DNA of 64,000 nt from positions 25,368,787 through 25,432,786 of the forward strand of contig OZ038457.1 in assembly GCA_964036195.1 (NCBI GenBank), read 5' to 3'. Made by a program: the position numbers and the translations under genes. The notes beneath the pieces are model-generated. The model ran no database searches. It saw only the letters and a program-made list of their open reading frames with translations, and was not told where the DNA came from. This DNA is from Sphaerolaimus hirsutus. Taxonomy: Eukaryota; Nematoda; Chromadorea; Monhysterida; Sphaerolaimidae. Every line of letters starts with the position of its first letter. The stretch's first letter is position 1. Of this stretch, positions 1 to 11,002 are shown one piece after another.

Positions 1-944
1 ACTTAGCCGAAACAGTTGGCTTATACTTTGCGTGCATACATTCAAACAATTATGGTAAAGAAATACCAGGTACAATCTGGGCTAATAGAAAAACTATTAA
101 TCTTGTGAGGTGCGAAGTTGGCAAACTTGGCCGATTTACTAATCTGTTTCAATTTGTCAGAGACATTGACACACTTTGGAAACTAATATATTAGAGTTGG
201 GAATTGTAAATAGCAATGTGAATGTTCCTAATGACGTAAATAGAACAGGGTATATTCAACATAAATAATAATCACTTTCTGAAAACGTATATGTCATAAT
301 TGGCAAATTGGGACTTATTCGAGGTAAATTGGCATATTATCAAGTAGGGTTAATATCATATATTTAATATAACTTGAGCAGGGTATTTACTATGAAGTGT
401 CAAAGTAATATTATTATAAAGCATTGAAAAGCTAATATAAATATGCCTACGCAAAGGGCTTGGTAAATACGTACTGTAAATGCTAGTCACACACAGGGCA
501 CCATTTCACTATTAGGACGCTGGCCTAAGTAAGTACATAGAACATAAATAATTACAAGATTTGAATTTCCCAAATTACAAGCAAACCATGTAAATGTATA
601 TATAATAATATTCAGAAAATTATGGCGAGTCGGATAAGCCTACTTTTCTATTCATAAACCTAATAATAACTTATTCGACCTTTTAACCTAAATATTCCAC
701 ATAAATCTGTCAATAACTCATAAGACACTTTCCTAATTGAATATTCTCCATGGATAAATAATATAGCGCAGGAAATATATTTGGCATGGTAAATGAATAT
801 AGTGCATGAATTAGAAATAATTGTGTGGTTGAAATATACAGTGTGCAAAACATATAATTGTGCAAATAGACAAATGGGTAAAATAAACCTAATTATCAAA
901 TCTCTGTATTTCTTTATCCATCCATTTTTGCCACGGTCAACACA
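1..944 (-). repeat. Dispersed repeat, inverted copy of 56771-57690
   Basis: This stretch is the reverse complement of the sequence from about 56771 onwards. Shared landmarks are the end at TTGCCACGGTCAACACA and the motif CCAACTGTTTCG at the window start. The interior iterates phrases such as TAAATACCCTATTCT. It runs off the left edge of the window. No gene is seen; the short open frames are AT-rich shadows. Confidence 0.75.
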
Positions 945-949
945 CCACT

Positions 950-1225
950 AACTGCTCTGAGCTGAAATTTGGCATGCGTACTCAGTAAATGAAGGAGTAA
1001 ACACATGCCAAAATTTGTGACAAATCAATAAAAATTGCTACACACCCTCCCAAAGAATATGCATCAGTGCATGTAACCATTGTGCAGAAATTTTGCACAT
1101 GCAAATTTTGTGATAATAAACAAAATTAATATGCAAACAAGCCATACACACAAATTATTGACTTTTGAAAAAAAATTATTTTTCACCGGGGACCAGTCTT
1201 TTATAGGGGCTGCTGTAAATAGCCC
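950..1225. repeat. Family B partial element (GGGGACCGG foldback)
   Basis: Carries the family B marks: TTTGGCATGCGTACTCA, the palindromic GTACTC/ATGCC block, the phrase CATACACACAAATTATT, and a degraded ACCGGGGACC block near 1185. The same modules occur at 5660-5970 and as a full inverted pair at 20838-21780. Here only one arm remains, next to the family L element that starts at 1247. Confidence 0.6.
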
Positions 1226-1246
1226 CAAAATACAGACAAAAGAATA

Positions 1247-2519
1247 TAAACTGGTGGACAATTTAAATGGAAAATTGACTACATAAATTTTCGAAATATT
1301 CTCATGTGCAAATGATCAGCCCAATCTAGCTAAAATTTTGTGTGAATGTGGGGCCAACATTTCTTTACATTGTCCCCAAATGGCACCCCCCAGCACCCCC
1401 CTGGTTAGCCGTGACAGCCTTCTATATATTTTTTCCAATTTTTTATCTGGCCAATATAATTGGAAAATTTTGGAATCCCACACAGAATATTGCTGCGGGA
1501 AAGCGCGCTGCCATTTTTGGCATGCTGCCAACACAAGCATTGGATACGCTTGTGCTGGCAGTTTTTTGATGGAAAAAAAATCACTAATGGCTTGCTCAGA
1601 GCTGCACATAGGTTGCAGGGTGATTTTTATCCGATGCTGTCCCCACACTGCTGCTGCCTCACAAAAATCCATCCTAAATTGCAGATATCAGCCACTTCAT
1701 GACATTCAAACATATTAAGAACTTTAAAAGTGCAAACATTTTGATTGTGATTGCAAAAACCACAAATTTACACTTTCTGGGAATGACCTCTTCATCTGTC
1801 CGGCCCATTTACACAAAATACAGGACACATTTCCAGTTGTCCCCTGGTATATGTTTAACAGATAATTGTTGCCTGAATTCAATGGGCACTAGCATTTAAT
1901 GATTTGCATGCAGATGCTGCAGAGGCCGGTCACGCTTTTACGGAAATGCTGTCTTTGAACAGTGGTATTTCCACTGATCGCCATAAATGCAATCTTTGTG
2001 CAACAATGTGGTGCAGGACCAGCCACATGTTGCTCATGACACTTAGGAAGCCAGTCCTGGCCACCATGTGCTGCATCATAAGCCTGGGGCTGTGTAAGAC
2101 ACATTAGTTCCAATATATGTTTTGTTCAAAAAAATATTTCAGGTTTGATCTTCAGCAAAATTTTGGTGTAGGGACTGCGTCGGTTGTGAGGGGGTGGAAT
2201 AGTTGCAGGAAGTTACCATCTCATATGTCCCAAAAAATCAGTGGCCTTAACCATCCCCAACCCATTTTATAAATAAATCAAATTCTGGCCTGAACAAAAA
2301 TTTCTATGGATTTTCCATTTATATTGACCAGAAAAAAAGTGGGAAAAAAATATTTTCAGCAACAAGGGTGGCCTGAGGGGGTGCCACTTTGGTTATATAT
2401 AGTATATACTTTGGGGCACCCTCACACTAAGTGACAGCCTGATGGCTTGCTTGTGTGATTTTTAAAATGTTATTTTGTGAATTTTCCATTTATATTGTCC
2501 ACCAGTTTATGACCAAAAA
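1247..2519. mobile_element. Family L TIR element, copy 1
   Basis: Bounded by inverted ends TAAACTGGTGGACAAT and ATTGTCCACCAGTTTA. Two further copies of almost the same length are at 11003-12268 and 51949-53213. Shared interior marks are the GGGGTGCCA block and the TGTGCCC/ATTCAATGGGCAC segment. No transposase frame is visible, so it is presumably non-autonomous. This copy is the most diverged of the three. The superfamily is not determined because I could not fix the target duplication. Confidence 0.8.
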
Positions 2520-2867
2520 GAAAACAAACAAAACATATTTTTTCCCATGAATGTTTTCACAGACATCAATCAAAGAAGAGTTTTACTAGGGAGTGGGGTT
2601 TTTTAGAGGGAGCAAGTATTTTTTATTTTTTCTACAGTCAACTAACATGGGGGAGTTAGAGAGGGATAAATTGGAGTAAATACAGTAGCTCTATCAATTT
2701 TGGCAAAGAGAGATGTAAGTTACAACTTCTTTGCACTGTCTGCAAGTACCACGCAGGAATTGTGCACAAAATTAACCAACCAAGGACTAATAAATCTCAA
2801 TCACATCTTACTCAAGCAAGGAATTACTCAATGAGAAGGGATTTATTCAAGGGGTGTTATTCAAGGC
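2520..2867. other. AT-rich spacer, nothing recognised
   Basis: AT-rich sequence between the family L element and the family E element. I see no exon-like frame, RNA gene or terminal repeat. Confidence 0.5.
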
Positions 2868-3034
2868 TAGTGATGTAAAAGCGCCATGGCGCTGGTGCCT
2901 GGTGCTAGCGCCAAAGCAACAAGCGCCACAGCGCTTTTGTTGCTTCGCGCCTTTTTGCTGTGGTGCCATTGGCACTTGGCGCTGTGTTCAGAAGTGTATT
3001 CAGGAAGAACAAGCCCTCTACTGCTTATTTTGTA

Positions 3035-3458
3035 TACCGTAAATGCTCCAATAAGGCAACTGTCGGTTTATTGTTTTCAGCACATTTTTGGGGGTCGTAT
3101 TATTGGAGCGGTCGCTTTATTAGAGAGGGTCGCATTGTATTTTTCGACACCTCAACGACTCTATGGTTCATTTAACTCGTATGAGCATGGCATCGTAAAG
3201 CAATATTGTAAAGCAATATTCACCACAAAGCCACAAAATTTGCTAAATTTGCAGCAAAATTTGCCGAATTAGCAGCGTTTCGACATTTTCTTACGTCCGT
3301 TTTTTGTTTTTTTATTTTTCTTTGGGGGTAGCATTATTGGAGGGGGTCGCATTATTGGAGAGGGTCGCTTTATACTTACACAACGTTCCAAAGGGGGTCG
3401 TACTATTGGAGAGGTCGCTTTATTGGAGGGGGGTCGTCCTAATAGAGCATTTACGGTA
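3035..3458. mobile_element. Family G TIR element, copy 1 (nested)
   Basis: Inverted ends TACCGTAAATGCTCCAATAA and TAATAGAGCATTTACGGTA. The interior iterates GGTCGTATTATTGGAG and GGTCGCTTTATTAGAG. A second copy is at 14061-14600. It lies inside the family E element. Confidence 0.8.
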
Positions 3459-3596
3459 CATGTTCATGGAATTACAATGATATTCAACACTTCTCCCAAA
3501 TAATGGGCCAATGAGAGATGTTCAAATGCATGGTGGTGTTACATTGTGTTGAAAATCAAGTTGTATTGTTGATATTATATGTTAATGTGCAATGTA

Positions 3597-4095
3597 CCTG
3601 GTGCCACTCCCAGACCCTGTAACAAACCCTGTAGAGTGTAAAAGACCCTGTAAAATGTCAGGTGCAGGGTTGGCAAAATCTCAGAGAAAAAAAATAAAAA
3701 AATAAAATGGAAAATTGAAGAATAAAATAAAATAAAATAAAATGAAACAAGAATAAAATAAAAATAAAATACAATTTTTATACAATTTGTATACAAATAA
3801 ATTTTATACAACTGACCATGGTCAGGTGTCATGTAAAAACCATGTGAAGTGTAAAATGTCATGTAAAAGACATTGTAAAGTGTCATGTGTATGCAAATCT
3901 TATTTTATCATATCTAAATCTCATTTTGTCATATCCAAACTCTCTGTTCTTGTATCCAAATCTTATGTAAAAGGGTAAGATTTGGATACAAAAACATGAG
4001 TTTTGGATACTATAAAATAGGATTTAGATACACATGACACTTTAAAGGGTCTTTTACATGACATTTGACACTAAACAGTCTTTTACATGACACAT
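3597..4095. mobile_element. Family C foldback element, copy 1 (nested)
   Basis: Starts GGTGCCACTCCCAGACCCTG and runs through repeated CATGTAAAA/AAAGTGTCA phrases to a central block of TGTATCCAAATCTTATG and its inverse. It is interrupted by a 156-bp family D element. The same plan recurs at 4986-5335, 24640-25050, 38945-39145 and around the lectin exons. Confidence 0.7.
3665..3820. mobile_element. Short family D hAT-type element
   Basis: A 156-bp element starting CAGGGTTGGCAAAATC, flanked by perfect 8-bp duplications GTCAGGTG (3657-3664 and 3821-3828). The interior is an AAATAAAAT-iterated tract. The right terminus is degraded (CAACTGACCATG). It sits inside the family C element and is the youngest layer of this nest. 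Confidence 0.85.
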
Positions 4096-4452
4096 GACAT
4101 TATCTTTATAAATCTAAGCACTTTTTTCCGCGATGGCTTGCCATTGTCAACTGGAACTCTCAGCTGTAAAATAACATCAACAAAAAAAAGAAAACTTGTC
4201 TCAATTAGGTGTAATCTTGCATCTTACACAAGTAAATAGCACTGAATTAGCTTGCTGCACTTGAGGAGCAGCAAAATTTTTTGGCGCTGGTGCTATTGGT
4301 GCTTGGTGCCAACATCCATTGGCACCATTGGTGCTTGGCGCCTTGTTCTTGAAAAGCGCCATAGCGCTTTTGGCGCTTGGCACTGTTTTGCTGTGGCGCC
4401 ATTGGTGCTTTTGGCGCTTGGCTCCAAAAGTCTGGCGTTTTTTACATCACTA

Positions 4453-4985
4453 TTCAAGGCCAACTTTATCTTTATTTTTTTTGACTCGATTAGGCATAAT
4501 CTTGCTTTTGGCGCTGGCACTATTGGCGCTTGGTGCTTGCATGCCAAAAGCGCCATGGGGGTATTCAAAGTGGAATTTATTGAGGGCTCAATTGAGTAGC
4601 TGTTTCAATTTTGACAATGAAACATGTTGGTTACAAGTTTTCTGCACTTTGTAAAAGTACCATGCAGAAACCATGTGCCTATCATGTTGGAGCAGAGTAA
4701 AACACATGCTCCACTTGATTAATCAAACATTGACTACTCAATCACATCAATGTGAACTTTTTCAATTTACAAATGTGTTCCATTGCAAAATACAGTTTAT
4801 GCCACAATAAATACCCTATTGTAAAAAACAATTCTAACAATAATCTGTCACTGACATAGCCATTCAAAATAATTATTGCTGTGCACCACAGATCATCATA
4901 AATCACGATCATTTGGAGATCAAAAGATGTTGCTGCAGGCCATATGCAAAATGATGTGTAAACTAGAACGGGCAAAAACCACATG
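4453..4985. other. Family E-like GCGC tract and AT-rich spacer
   Basis: Includes another GGCGCT-rich tract near 4500-4560 that resembles family E without recognisable ends. AT-rich sequence without exon-like frames follows. Confidence 0.45.
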
Positions 4986-5335
4986 ATTGCTGGGGGCACT
5001 CCCAGACCCTATAAAAGACCCTGTAAAGTGTCAAAGACCCTGTAAAATTTCATGTGTCATGTAAAAGACCCTGTCAATTGTCAAATGTCATGTAAAATAC
5101 CATGTAAAGTGTCACGTGTTTCCAAATCTTATGTTTTTGTATCCAAATCTTACGTTTTTTGTATCCAAATCTTATGTAAAACATAAGATTTGGATACAAA
5201 AACATAAGATTTGGATATTATAAAATAAGATTTGGATACACACAACACTTTACAGGGTATTTTACATTACACATGACATTTTACAGGGTCTTTGACACTT
5301 TTCAAGGGTTTTTACAGGGTCTAGGAGTAGCAGCT
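4986..5335. mobile_element. Family C foldback element, copy 2
   Basis: Left end GGCACTCCCAGACCCT and right end CAGGGTCTAGGAGTAGC are inverted versions of each other. The interior is a long foldback of CATGTAAAA, AAAGTGTCA and TATCCAAATCTTATG motifs, with the inverse of the last directly after it. No coding frame. Confidence 0.75.
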
Positions 5336-5655
5336 GATAATCGGAACATAAATATGGAAGCTCCAGGTGATTCTGATCATTTTAAGTGTTTGTTGGTGAA
5401 AATCGGTTGAGAAATAGCTGAGATATTGAGTTCTGAAATTGCATGCATTTTCATTCAACTGGATCAAATCAGCATATGAAATTTACACATCACTAATCTG
5501 ACCACAAAAATTGAATCTGCACGCTGTCCTGATCATTTTAATTGTTGACCGCTCATAAACAGCCCATAAATGACCAACTTATTAAGCTTCAAAAGCAATG
5601 TCCAGATAAGGCATACAAAATGAACAGCTTTGTATAGACGCCCTAATCTCAGGAG
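5336..5655. repeat. Family H fragment
   Basis: Shows the family H phrases TGATCATTTTAAGTG, AAATCGG and TTTGACC/CATCACT found around 10250-10980, 12270-12690, 13510-14060 and 53420-53990. The ends cannot be fixed. Confidence 0.55.
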
Positions 5656-5970
5656 TGGGGGATTATTTGAGCAAACAAAAATATTTGGTCACAACACAAA
5701 TGAAATTTAATGTACATAATTATTTACTGCAGATTTCAAAACAATTTGCCAAATTTGAGAAAAATCAAAAAAAATTAAAGACCCCCCAAACAAAATTTGC
5801 ATCGCCGTGTTTGACGGTCATGCAGAAATTTTGTGCATGCAAATTTGGTGTTAATTAAGCTAATTAACACACAAAGAACCCATGCACACCAATTATTGTT
5901 TTTTGAAAATTTTTATTTTTTGCCGGGGACCGGTCCCCGGCCGGGGCCTGTGTAAATAGCCTAATCAATA
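5656..5970. repeat. Family B partial element
   Basis: One arm of the family B foldback: GCATGCAAATTTGGTG, AACACACAAAGAACCCATG and a GCCGGGGACCGGTCCCCGG palindrome at 5931-5943 and onward. Compare the complete inverted pair at 20838-21780. Confidence 0.6.
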
Positions 5971-6099
5971 TCGATGCATGAAAAAAAAGAACGAACAAAT
6001 TTCTAATCTAACAGAATGTGAAATAATGTCACTCAACAGTATGTCAAACACCCTTTGTCACCAAGCAGTTTGCCAATGGCATGTCACCTGGATCCAGAG

Positions 6100-6540
6100 A
6101 GATTTATGACCCGGTACTTCGTCTAATAGAATGGCATACCTCCAATATAATGGCACCCCCAATAGAACTTCAGGTTTTGGCACTTTTGCACTCATGAAAT
6201 TGATAGAATGGCAGCCTGCAATAGAATGGCACCTCCAATAGAACGGCAGGTAGAATTTATGTTGGAAGAGTGCCAGAACACACAAATACCTAAAAGAAAA
6301 ATGGGTGGTGAGAACATCCAAGCAGAACTATGATCTAGGGTTATTTTCACATTTGGTTTTGTTTGAATTGATGCTATGATAGTAAGATGTTGTTCATTTT
6401 TGGATTAAAACAATGTGTTCAAATGAAAAATGTCTGAAAAATATTGGTGAAAAAATAGAAAACCAGCCTCCAGTAGAATGGCACCTCTAACAGAATGGCA
6501 GGTAAAAAGTTGATGAAAAAATAGAATGGACCTTTATTAT
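6100..6540. mobile_element. Family F iterated element, copy 1
   Basis: Filled with AATAGAATGGCACCTCC and its variants, starting near TCTAATAGAATGGCATACC. Related copies are at 45075-45430 and 60879-62178, where the TACCGTATTTCTTCT termini are visible. No gene. Confidence 0.65.
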
Positions 6541-7068
6541 TAGGAGAAATATGTGTCTTCATTTAATGCATATGTAGTCCAAAAATTGATCAAATAGTAT
6601 CATTTTAGATATAATATAGCTATTTTTAATCAGTGGCAGAATATAGGGGTAGTCAGAAAAAAAGCATGAAAACTGCAACATTTTGCTTGATTTTGCAGGC
6701 ATAACCACATGTCAACTGTACACACATTTGTCACTGTAATGTTACAAAATTGGGTCCGTTAACACATTTATATATTTAATGTGTCTACTGAAACAGTAGA
6801 CACAAGTGAAAAACTTACCACGCTTTTTTAAGTTGACACACTTTCAAATTTTTCACTGTGTCAACTAGTGTGCGGGGCCCCATTATGGCGCTGGGATGGC
6901 GCTGGTGTGTTCACCCGATATTACCATGATGTCTACAAAAATGATAAAATTCTTCAAAACCTCACGGGACATTTTACAAATTTGTGTGACATTTTACATA
7001 ACATTTGTCATTTAACATTCAACTTTACAATGTGTGGGACTGCTATAAAAAAATACACGGAGTCAACT
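6541..7068. other. AT-rich spacer with a short tract shared with 50520
   Basis: No exon-like frame. The phrase AACTAGTGTGCGGGGCC near 6862 resembles 50518-50535, so at least part of it is another dispersed repeat. Confidence 0.4.
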
Positions 7069-7205
7069 GACCGAGTGGATCTATGAACATGCCAAAAAGA
7101 CCCTGTTGGGAAACGCACAGCAATAGCAAAGAAAGGACAATGTTTGTGACCATTGTCCCCACTTGCTGATTCCGTCTTTGCTAAACTGGAGTTTAGCAAA
7201 AAATT
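7068..7205 (+). pseudogene. Coding-like repeat shared with 60517-60640 (interrupted)
   Basis: About 130 bases match 60517-60640. Translated on the plus strand both give CQKDP followed by KGQCL and PLSPLADSVFAKLEF, with most differences at single positions. In this copy CGA is TGA, which stops the frame. I do not recognise the protein. It could be a fragment of a transposon gene or a retrocopied exon; a purely non-coding repeat is also possible. Confidence 0.4.
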
Positions 7206-7626
7206 TAATGAGAACGAAATGATCAATTTTTCAATCATTTGACGATCCAATGTTAAATCCTCATTGATAACTGCTGGTGTTCAAAATGTTTAACCTGAAG
7301 GTGAATTTAGGGAAAGTCAGCATAACGACAATTATGAAACAACAAATAAAACATAACCAAAAATCATTATGTTCGTGTCTTCAATTGTTATGCAAAAATA
7401 CATGTTCAATACTCAATTTGTTGCAAAAATTTAAATATCATGTGCGAGATATTAAATTGAGTGAAAAAGGTTTGAATGAAAAATGGTTGGCGGACCAATC
7501 GAGCAATTTCCACTTTTCATCCCGTACGGTTTACACGCTCACGGTTTACATGTGATTCTGTGTCACTTTTACTAGCTAAGTGTGACACTTTACCTGCTGC
7601 TCTACTGTGCCAGTTTTCATCCAAAG
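7206..7626. other. Spacer, nothing recognised
   Basis: AT-rich sequence with a 92-codon open frame at 7277-7555 that shows no domain and ordinary local composition. I do not call it a gene. Confidence 0.4.
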
Positions 7627-8050
7627 CAGGGTTGGCAAAATCTCGGAAAAAAATAAAAATAAAATAAAAATAAAATGGAAAATTTAAGGATAAAATAAAA
7701 TAAAATGGAAAATTTTAGAATAAAAATAAAAATTGTATAAAAATTTGAATTTTTGTAAAATTTTTGTAAAATTGTATAAAAATTCGTATTTTTGTAAAAT
7801 TGTATAAAAATTCATATTTTTTGTAAAATTTTATCTCATTGCTTGAGTCTCTACCTGTTTTTTCATAAATCTGGGAACAGTCCCAAAGTTTGTCAAGTGT
7901 CAAATCTCACATAAAAAGTCATGGAAAGTGTCAATTGTCATGACAAATGTAAAGTAAACTGTCAATTGGAATGACAAATATAAACTAAATTGTCAATTGT
8001 CAAGCAAATTGTATCCAAATCTTATGCTTTATTTTTAAATCTTATGTTTA
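7627..8050. mobile_element. Family D hAT-type element, 3'-truncated
   Basis: Starts CAGGGTTGGCAAAATC and passes through AAAATAAAAT and TTTTTGTAAAATTG iterations into GTCATGACAAATGT and TATCCAAATCTTATG modules. It breaks off near 8050 without a right end. Compare the complete copy at 9211-10238. Confidence 0.75.
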
Positions 8051-8225
8051 CATTACTCAAAAATACTCACTTTTATGTTTTCCGGAGGCAAAAGTACGTT
8101 TACACACGTTTACTCATGAGTTAAAGTAAAAAAAATTACTTTACGTTTTCTGTACTCAGGGGGAGAGTAAAAAATAAATACTTTACGTTTACGTATACTT
8201 TGAAAAAGTTTGGTACTTTTAACAA
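8051..8225. mobile_element. Family I fragment (ACGTTTAC-iterated)
   Basis: TTTACGTTTACGTA-like iterations ending in AACAACTCTGG, the right terminus of family I. The left terminus is missing. Confidence 0.6.
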
Positions 8226-8999
8226 CTCTGGAAAAGTGGAACACTCTCGACAAATCAACTTCTCGTTGACGCCAGAAAATCAATTTGTGGTTAGTCGTTG
8301 AATGCAAAAGGTCACCGACAAATTGATTTTCAAATTCGAAATTCACAAATAGAACATAAAAAATAAATTTGTGCGTAAAATTGAGAATTTATTGAACATG
8401 AATTTTGAATAAAAACCTTGAAAACATGAAAATAATGAATTTCCTGGTGATGTTTTATTTGTCGCTTCATCTTTTATTTGTCGTTATGCTGTAAATCCAC
8501 CTTTAATCCTCAATGAGTTTCCTTCCATTGTAAATATAGCCACCTGCGAGCTGAGTGAGGAAAGACCTATCACACTAAATAACCGACTAATATCGTGATG
8601 TGTTAGAATGACTCTGTACCAGGGGTCTCGAATGGGGGGTTGGGGGGGGGGGGTTACCCAACCCAGAACCGCCCAGCTATCTATCTATCCCGGAGGCCGG
8701 TCAGCTACTACCCCCTAACCCCCCCCCCCCCAAATCGCTCTGCTATCTACCTATCTGGAGCGATTTTTGAGAAACTTTACCACAATTTTCGCTCAAAATC
8801 GCTATTTTTCTTACTTTTTTATGTAGATTTCAGCTCCAAAAGACTAGTCTTTGTTCCTACTTACCTATTTTCAGCTAGGTATGTTCAGTACCATATTATG
8901 CTCTTGTATATCTATTTTGAGCTATTTTACGGTGTAACCTTTAGCGATTTTTCTCCCCTTTCTTCTGTCTACACCCTGAAATAGCCTGTACACTAGCGG
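8226..8999. repeat. Family R tract (CTATCTATC) and spacer
   Basis: From about 8625 to 8990 there is a poly-G/poly-C tract and CAGCTATCTATCTATCCC, a module repeated at 15051-15090 and 63262-63300. 8226-8620 shows nothing recognisable. Confidence 0.5.
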
Positions 9000-9210
9000 T
9001 CAGAATAGGAGAGATTTTTCACTATAGAGAAATGGGAGGCTGGGGGCATAGCATAAATCGAGGGTGGCATTGGGGGGGGGGGGACCAAACTTTGATGTCG
9101 TCCCATTCTGCCGTACATTGGCCGATTCTGATGCCCTTCGAGTATGTTGGGGTTTGGGGTCGGGGCAATGACAAATTTTTTGTTTTCTCAAATAATCTCC
9201 CAGTCCCGAG
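9000..9210. repeat. Family H, left part
   Basis: Starts near GAGATTTTTCACTATAGAGA and contains GGAGGCTGGGGGCATAG and a G-tract. It continues after 10239; the family D element at 9211-10238 is inserted between, with duplication GTCCCGAG. Confidence 0.65.
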
Positions 9211-10238
9211 CAGGGTTGGTTTTATAAAAATCATTTGTATACAAATTGTATAAAAATTGTATAAAAATGTATTTTATTTTAATTTTATTCTTGTTTCATT
9301 TTATTTTATTTTATTTTATTCCAAAATAATAATAAAATAATAAAATGGACCATTTTACAAAAAATTTACAAAAATTTTACAGAAATTTTACAAAAAATCA
9401 GAATCTTGCATGCAAGGTCAGAAAAATGTGACAATTAGACCTAAACATGAAAAACGTGTGACAAATTTTTCCATTACTTTGCAAAAGTTGCATGCAGTAG
9501 GTAGTGTTAGCTAGTTGCAAGTGTTAAGTTACAATTATCGATAAGAATGGTTTGCATTTTCGGTAGAAGGATTACTGGAGTGTGCTGGGCACATTTGTAA
9601 AACATCATGCAAAGTGTCAATTGTCATGACAAATGTAGTAAAGAGTCAATCGGCATCTCAAATGTCAAACAAAGTATAATTGTCATGACAAATGTCATGC
9701 AGAATGTAAATTATGTATCTGAATCTTATGTTTTGGTATCCAAACCTTGTATTTTGGTATCCAAATCTTATGTTTTTGTATCCAAATGTTCACATAAGAT
9801 TTGGTTACAGAAACAACAAGATTTGGATACAAAAGATAAGATTTGGATACCATTTGCTTTACAGTTTCAACTTAAAATTATATATGTCATGACAATTGAC
9901 ACTTTACTTAACATTTTCATGAAAATTGACACTTTACATTCCATTTCATATGACATTTTGACACTTTACATGGCTTGGGACTGCCCCAGCTCTGCAAATG
10001 AACAGGTTGAACTATAAACAACAGAAATTTTTTTTACAAAAAATATTAATTTTTATACAATTTTTACAAAAATATGAATTTGTATACCATTTTACAAAAA
10101 TTTTACAAAAATTCAAATTTTTATACAATTTTTATTTTATTTTGAAATTTTTCATTTTATTTTATTTTATTTTATTCTTCAATTTTCCATTTTATTTTTA
10201 TTTTATTTTTATTCTTTTCTCAGATTTTGCCAACCCTG
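9211..10238. mobile_element. Family D hAT-type element, complete (1028 bp)
   Basis: Left end CAGGGTTGG and right end CCAACCCTG, flanked by perfect 8-bp duplications GTCCCGAG (9203-9210 and 10239-10246). Both arms are TAAAAT/TTTTAC iterations. The centre holds family C-like GTCATGACAAATGT and ATCCAAATCTTATG modules in inverted array. No transposase. This is the best reference copy of the family. Confidence 0.9.
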
Positions 10239-10246
10239 GTCCCGAG

Positions 10247-11002
10247 ATAAGGGGGGTCTATAAAAAGGTGGTCATTTTACATGGCCAAACTTGTCAATTG
10301 AGTTTGAAGATTAATAACTCGGCCATTTCTGGACCGATTTTTACCGTTAAAGACTTAAAATGATCGGCAAGATCTGTCGATTCCATTTGGAGTCGCTTAG
10401 TGATGTCTAATTTCTTTATGCCGATTTGACCCGGTTGAAAAACTGGGTCAATAAATTTTTCTGAAGATGCCATCGTATACCTTAGACCATGAGACGTTGC
10501 ATACCAAAAGAATGAGTTCAATATCTCTTTCCAGTAAAGTAAAAAGTTTTAGCACTTCAAACTTTTCCCTTCCATCCACATAAATCACGGCATGAAGAGC
10601 GTTGCACGCAAATTCAAAAGTCCATATCTCGACCATTTCTTGACCGATTTTCATCAATGAACACTTAAAATGATCCGAATAACCTGAAGATTTCATTCGC
10701 ATTGTCAATTCATCGATATATTCAATCAGACTCCCTATACAATAAAATACAGCGAACTCTTGAGTGTAATTATCATGATGAAATAATATATGAATGAATT
10801 GACAATGAAAATGAAATCTTCAGGTTATTCTGATCATTTTAAGAGTTCATTGACGACAATCGGCCAATCAATAGTCGAGATATGGACTTTTGAATTTGCG
10901 TGCATCGCTCTTCATGAAGTGATTACGTGGATGGGAGGGAAAAGTTTGAAGTGCTAAAGCTTTTAAATAATGGAAAGAGATATTGAACTCATTCTTTTGA
11001 TA
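10247..11002. repeat. Family H, right part and inverted partner
   Basis: Contains TCTATAAAAAGGTGG, CGGCCATTTCTGG, AAAATGATCGG and, from about 10750, an inverted partner with ATCTTCAGGTTATTCTGATC. The second arm is cut at 11002 by family L copy 2 and resumes at 12269. Confidence 0.65.

Larger units (their letters stand above)
2868..4452. mobile_element. Family E hAT-type element with nested insertions
   Basis: Begins TAGTGATGTAAAAGCGCC and ends with the inverted form in TTTTACATCACTA, flanked on both sides by the 8-bp duplication TTCAAGGC (2860-2867 and 4453-4460). Both ends are filled with iterations of GCGCCATGGCGC and TTTTGGCGCTTGG. The interior is interrupted by a family G element, a family C element and a small family D element. 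There is no transposase frame, so it is non-autonomous. Confidence 0.85.

Noticed and set aside
3596-5335. Regularly spaced short repeats that could suggest a CRISPR array
   Set aside because: Repeats are degenerate, inverted and transposon-like, in a eukaryotic context with introns; no spacer regularity.
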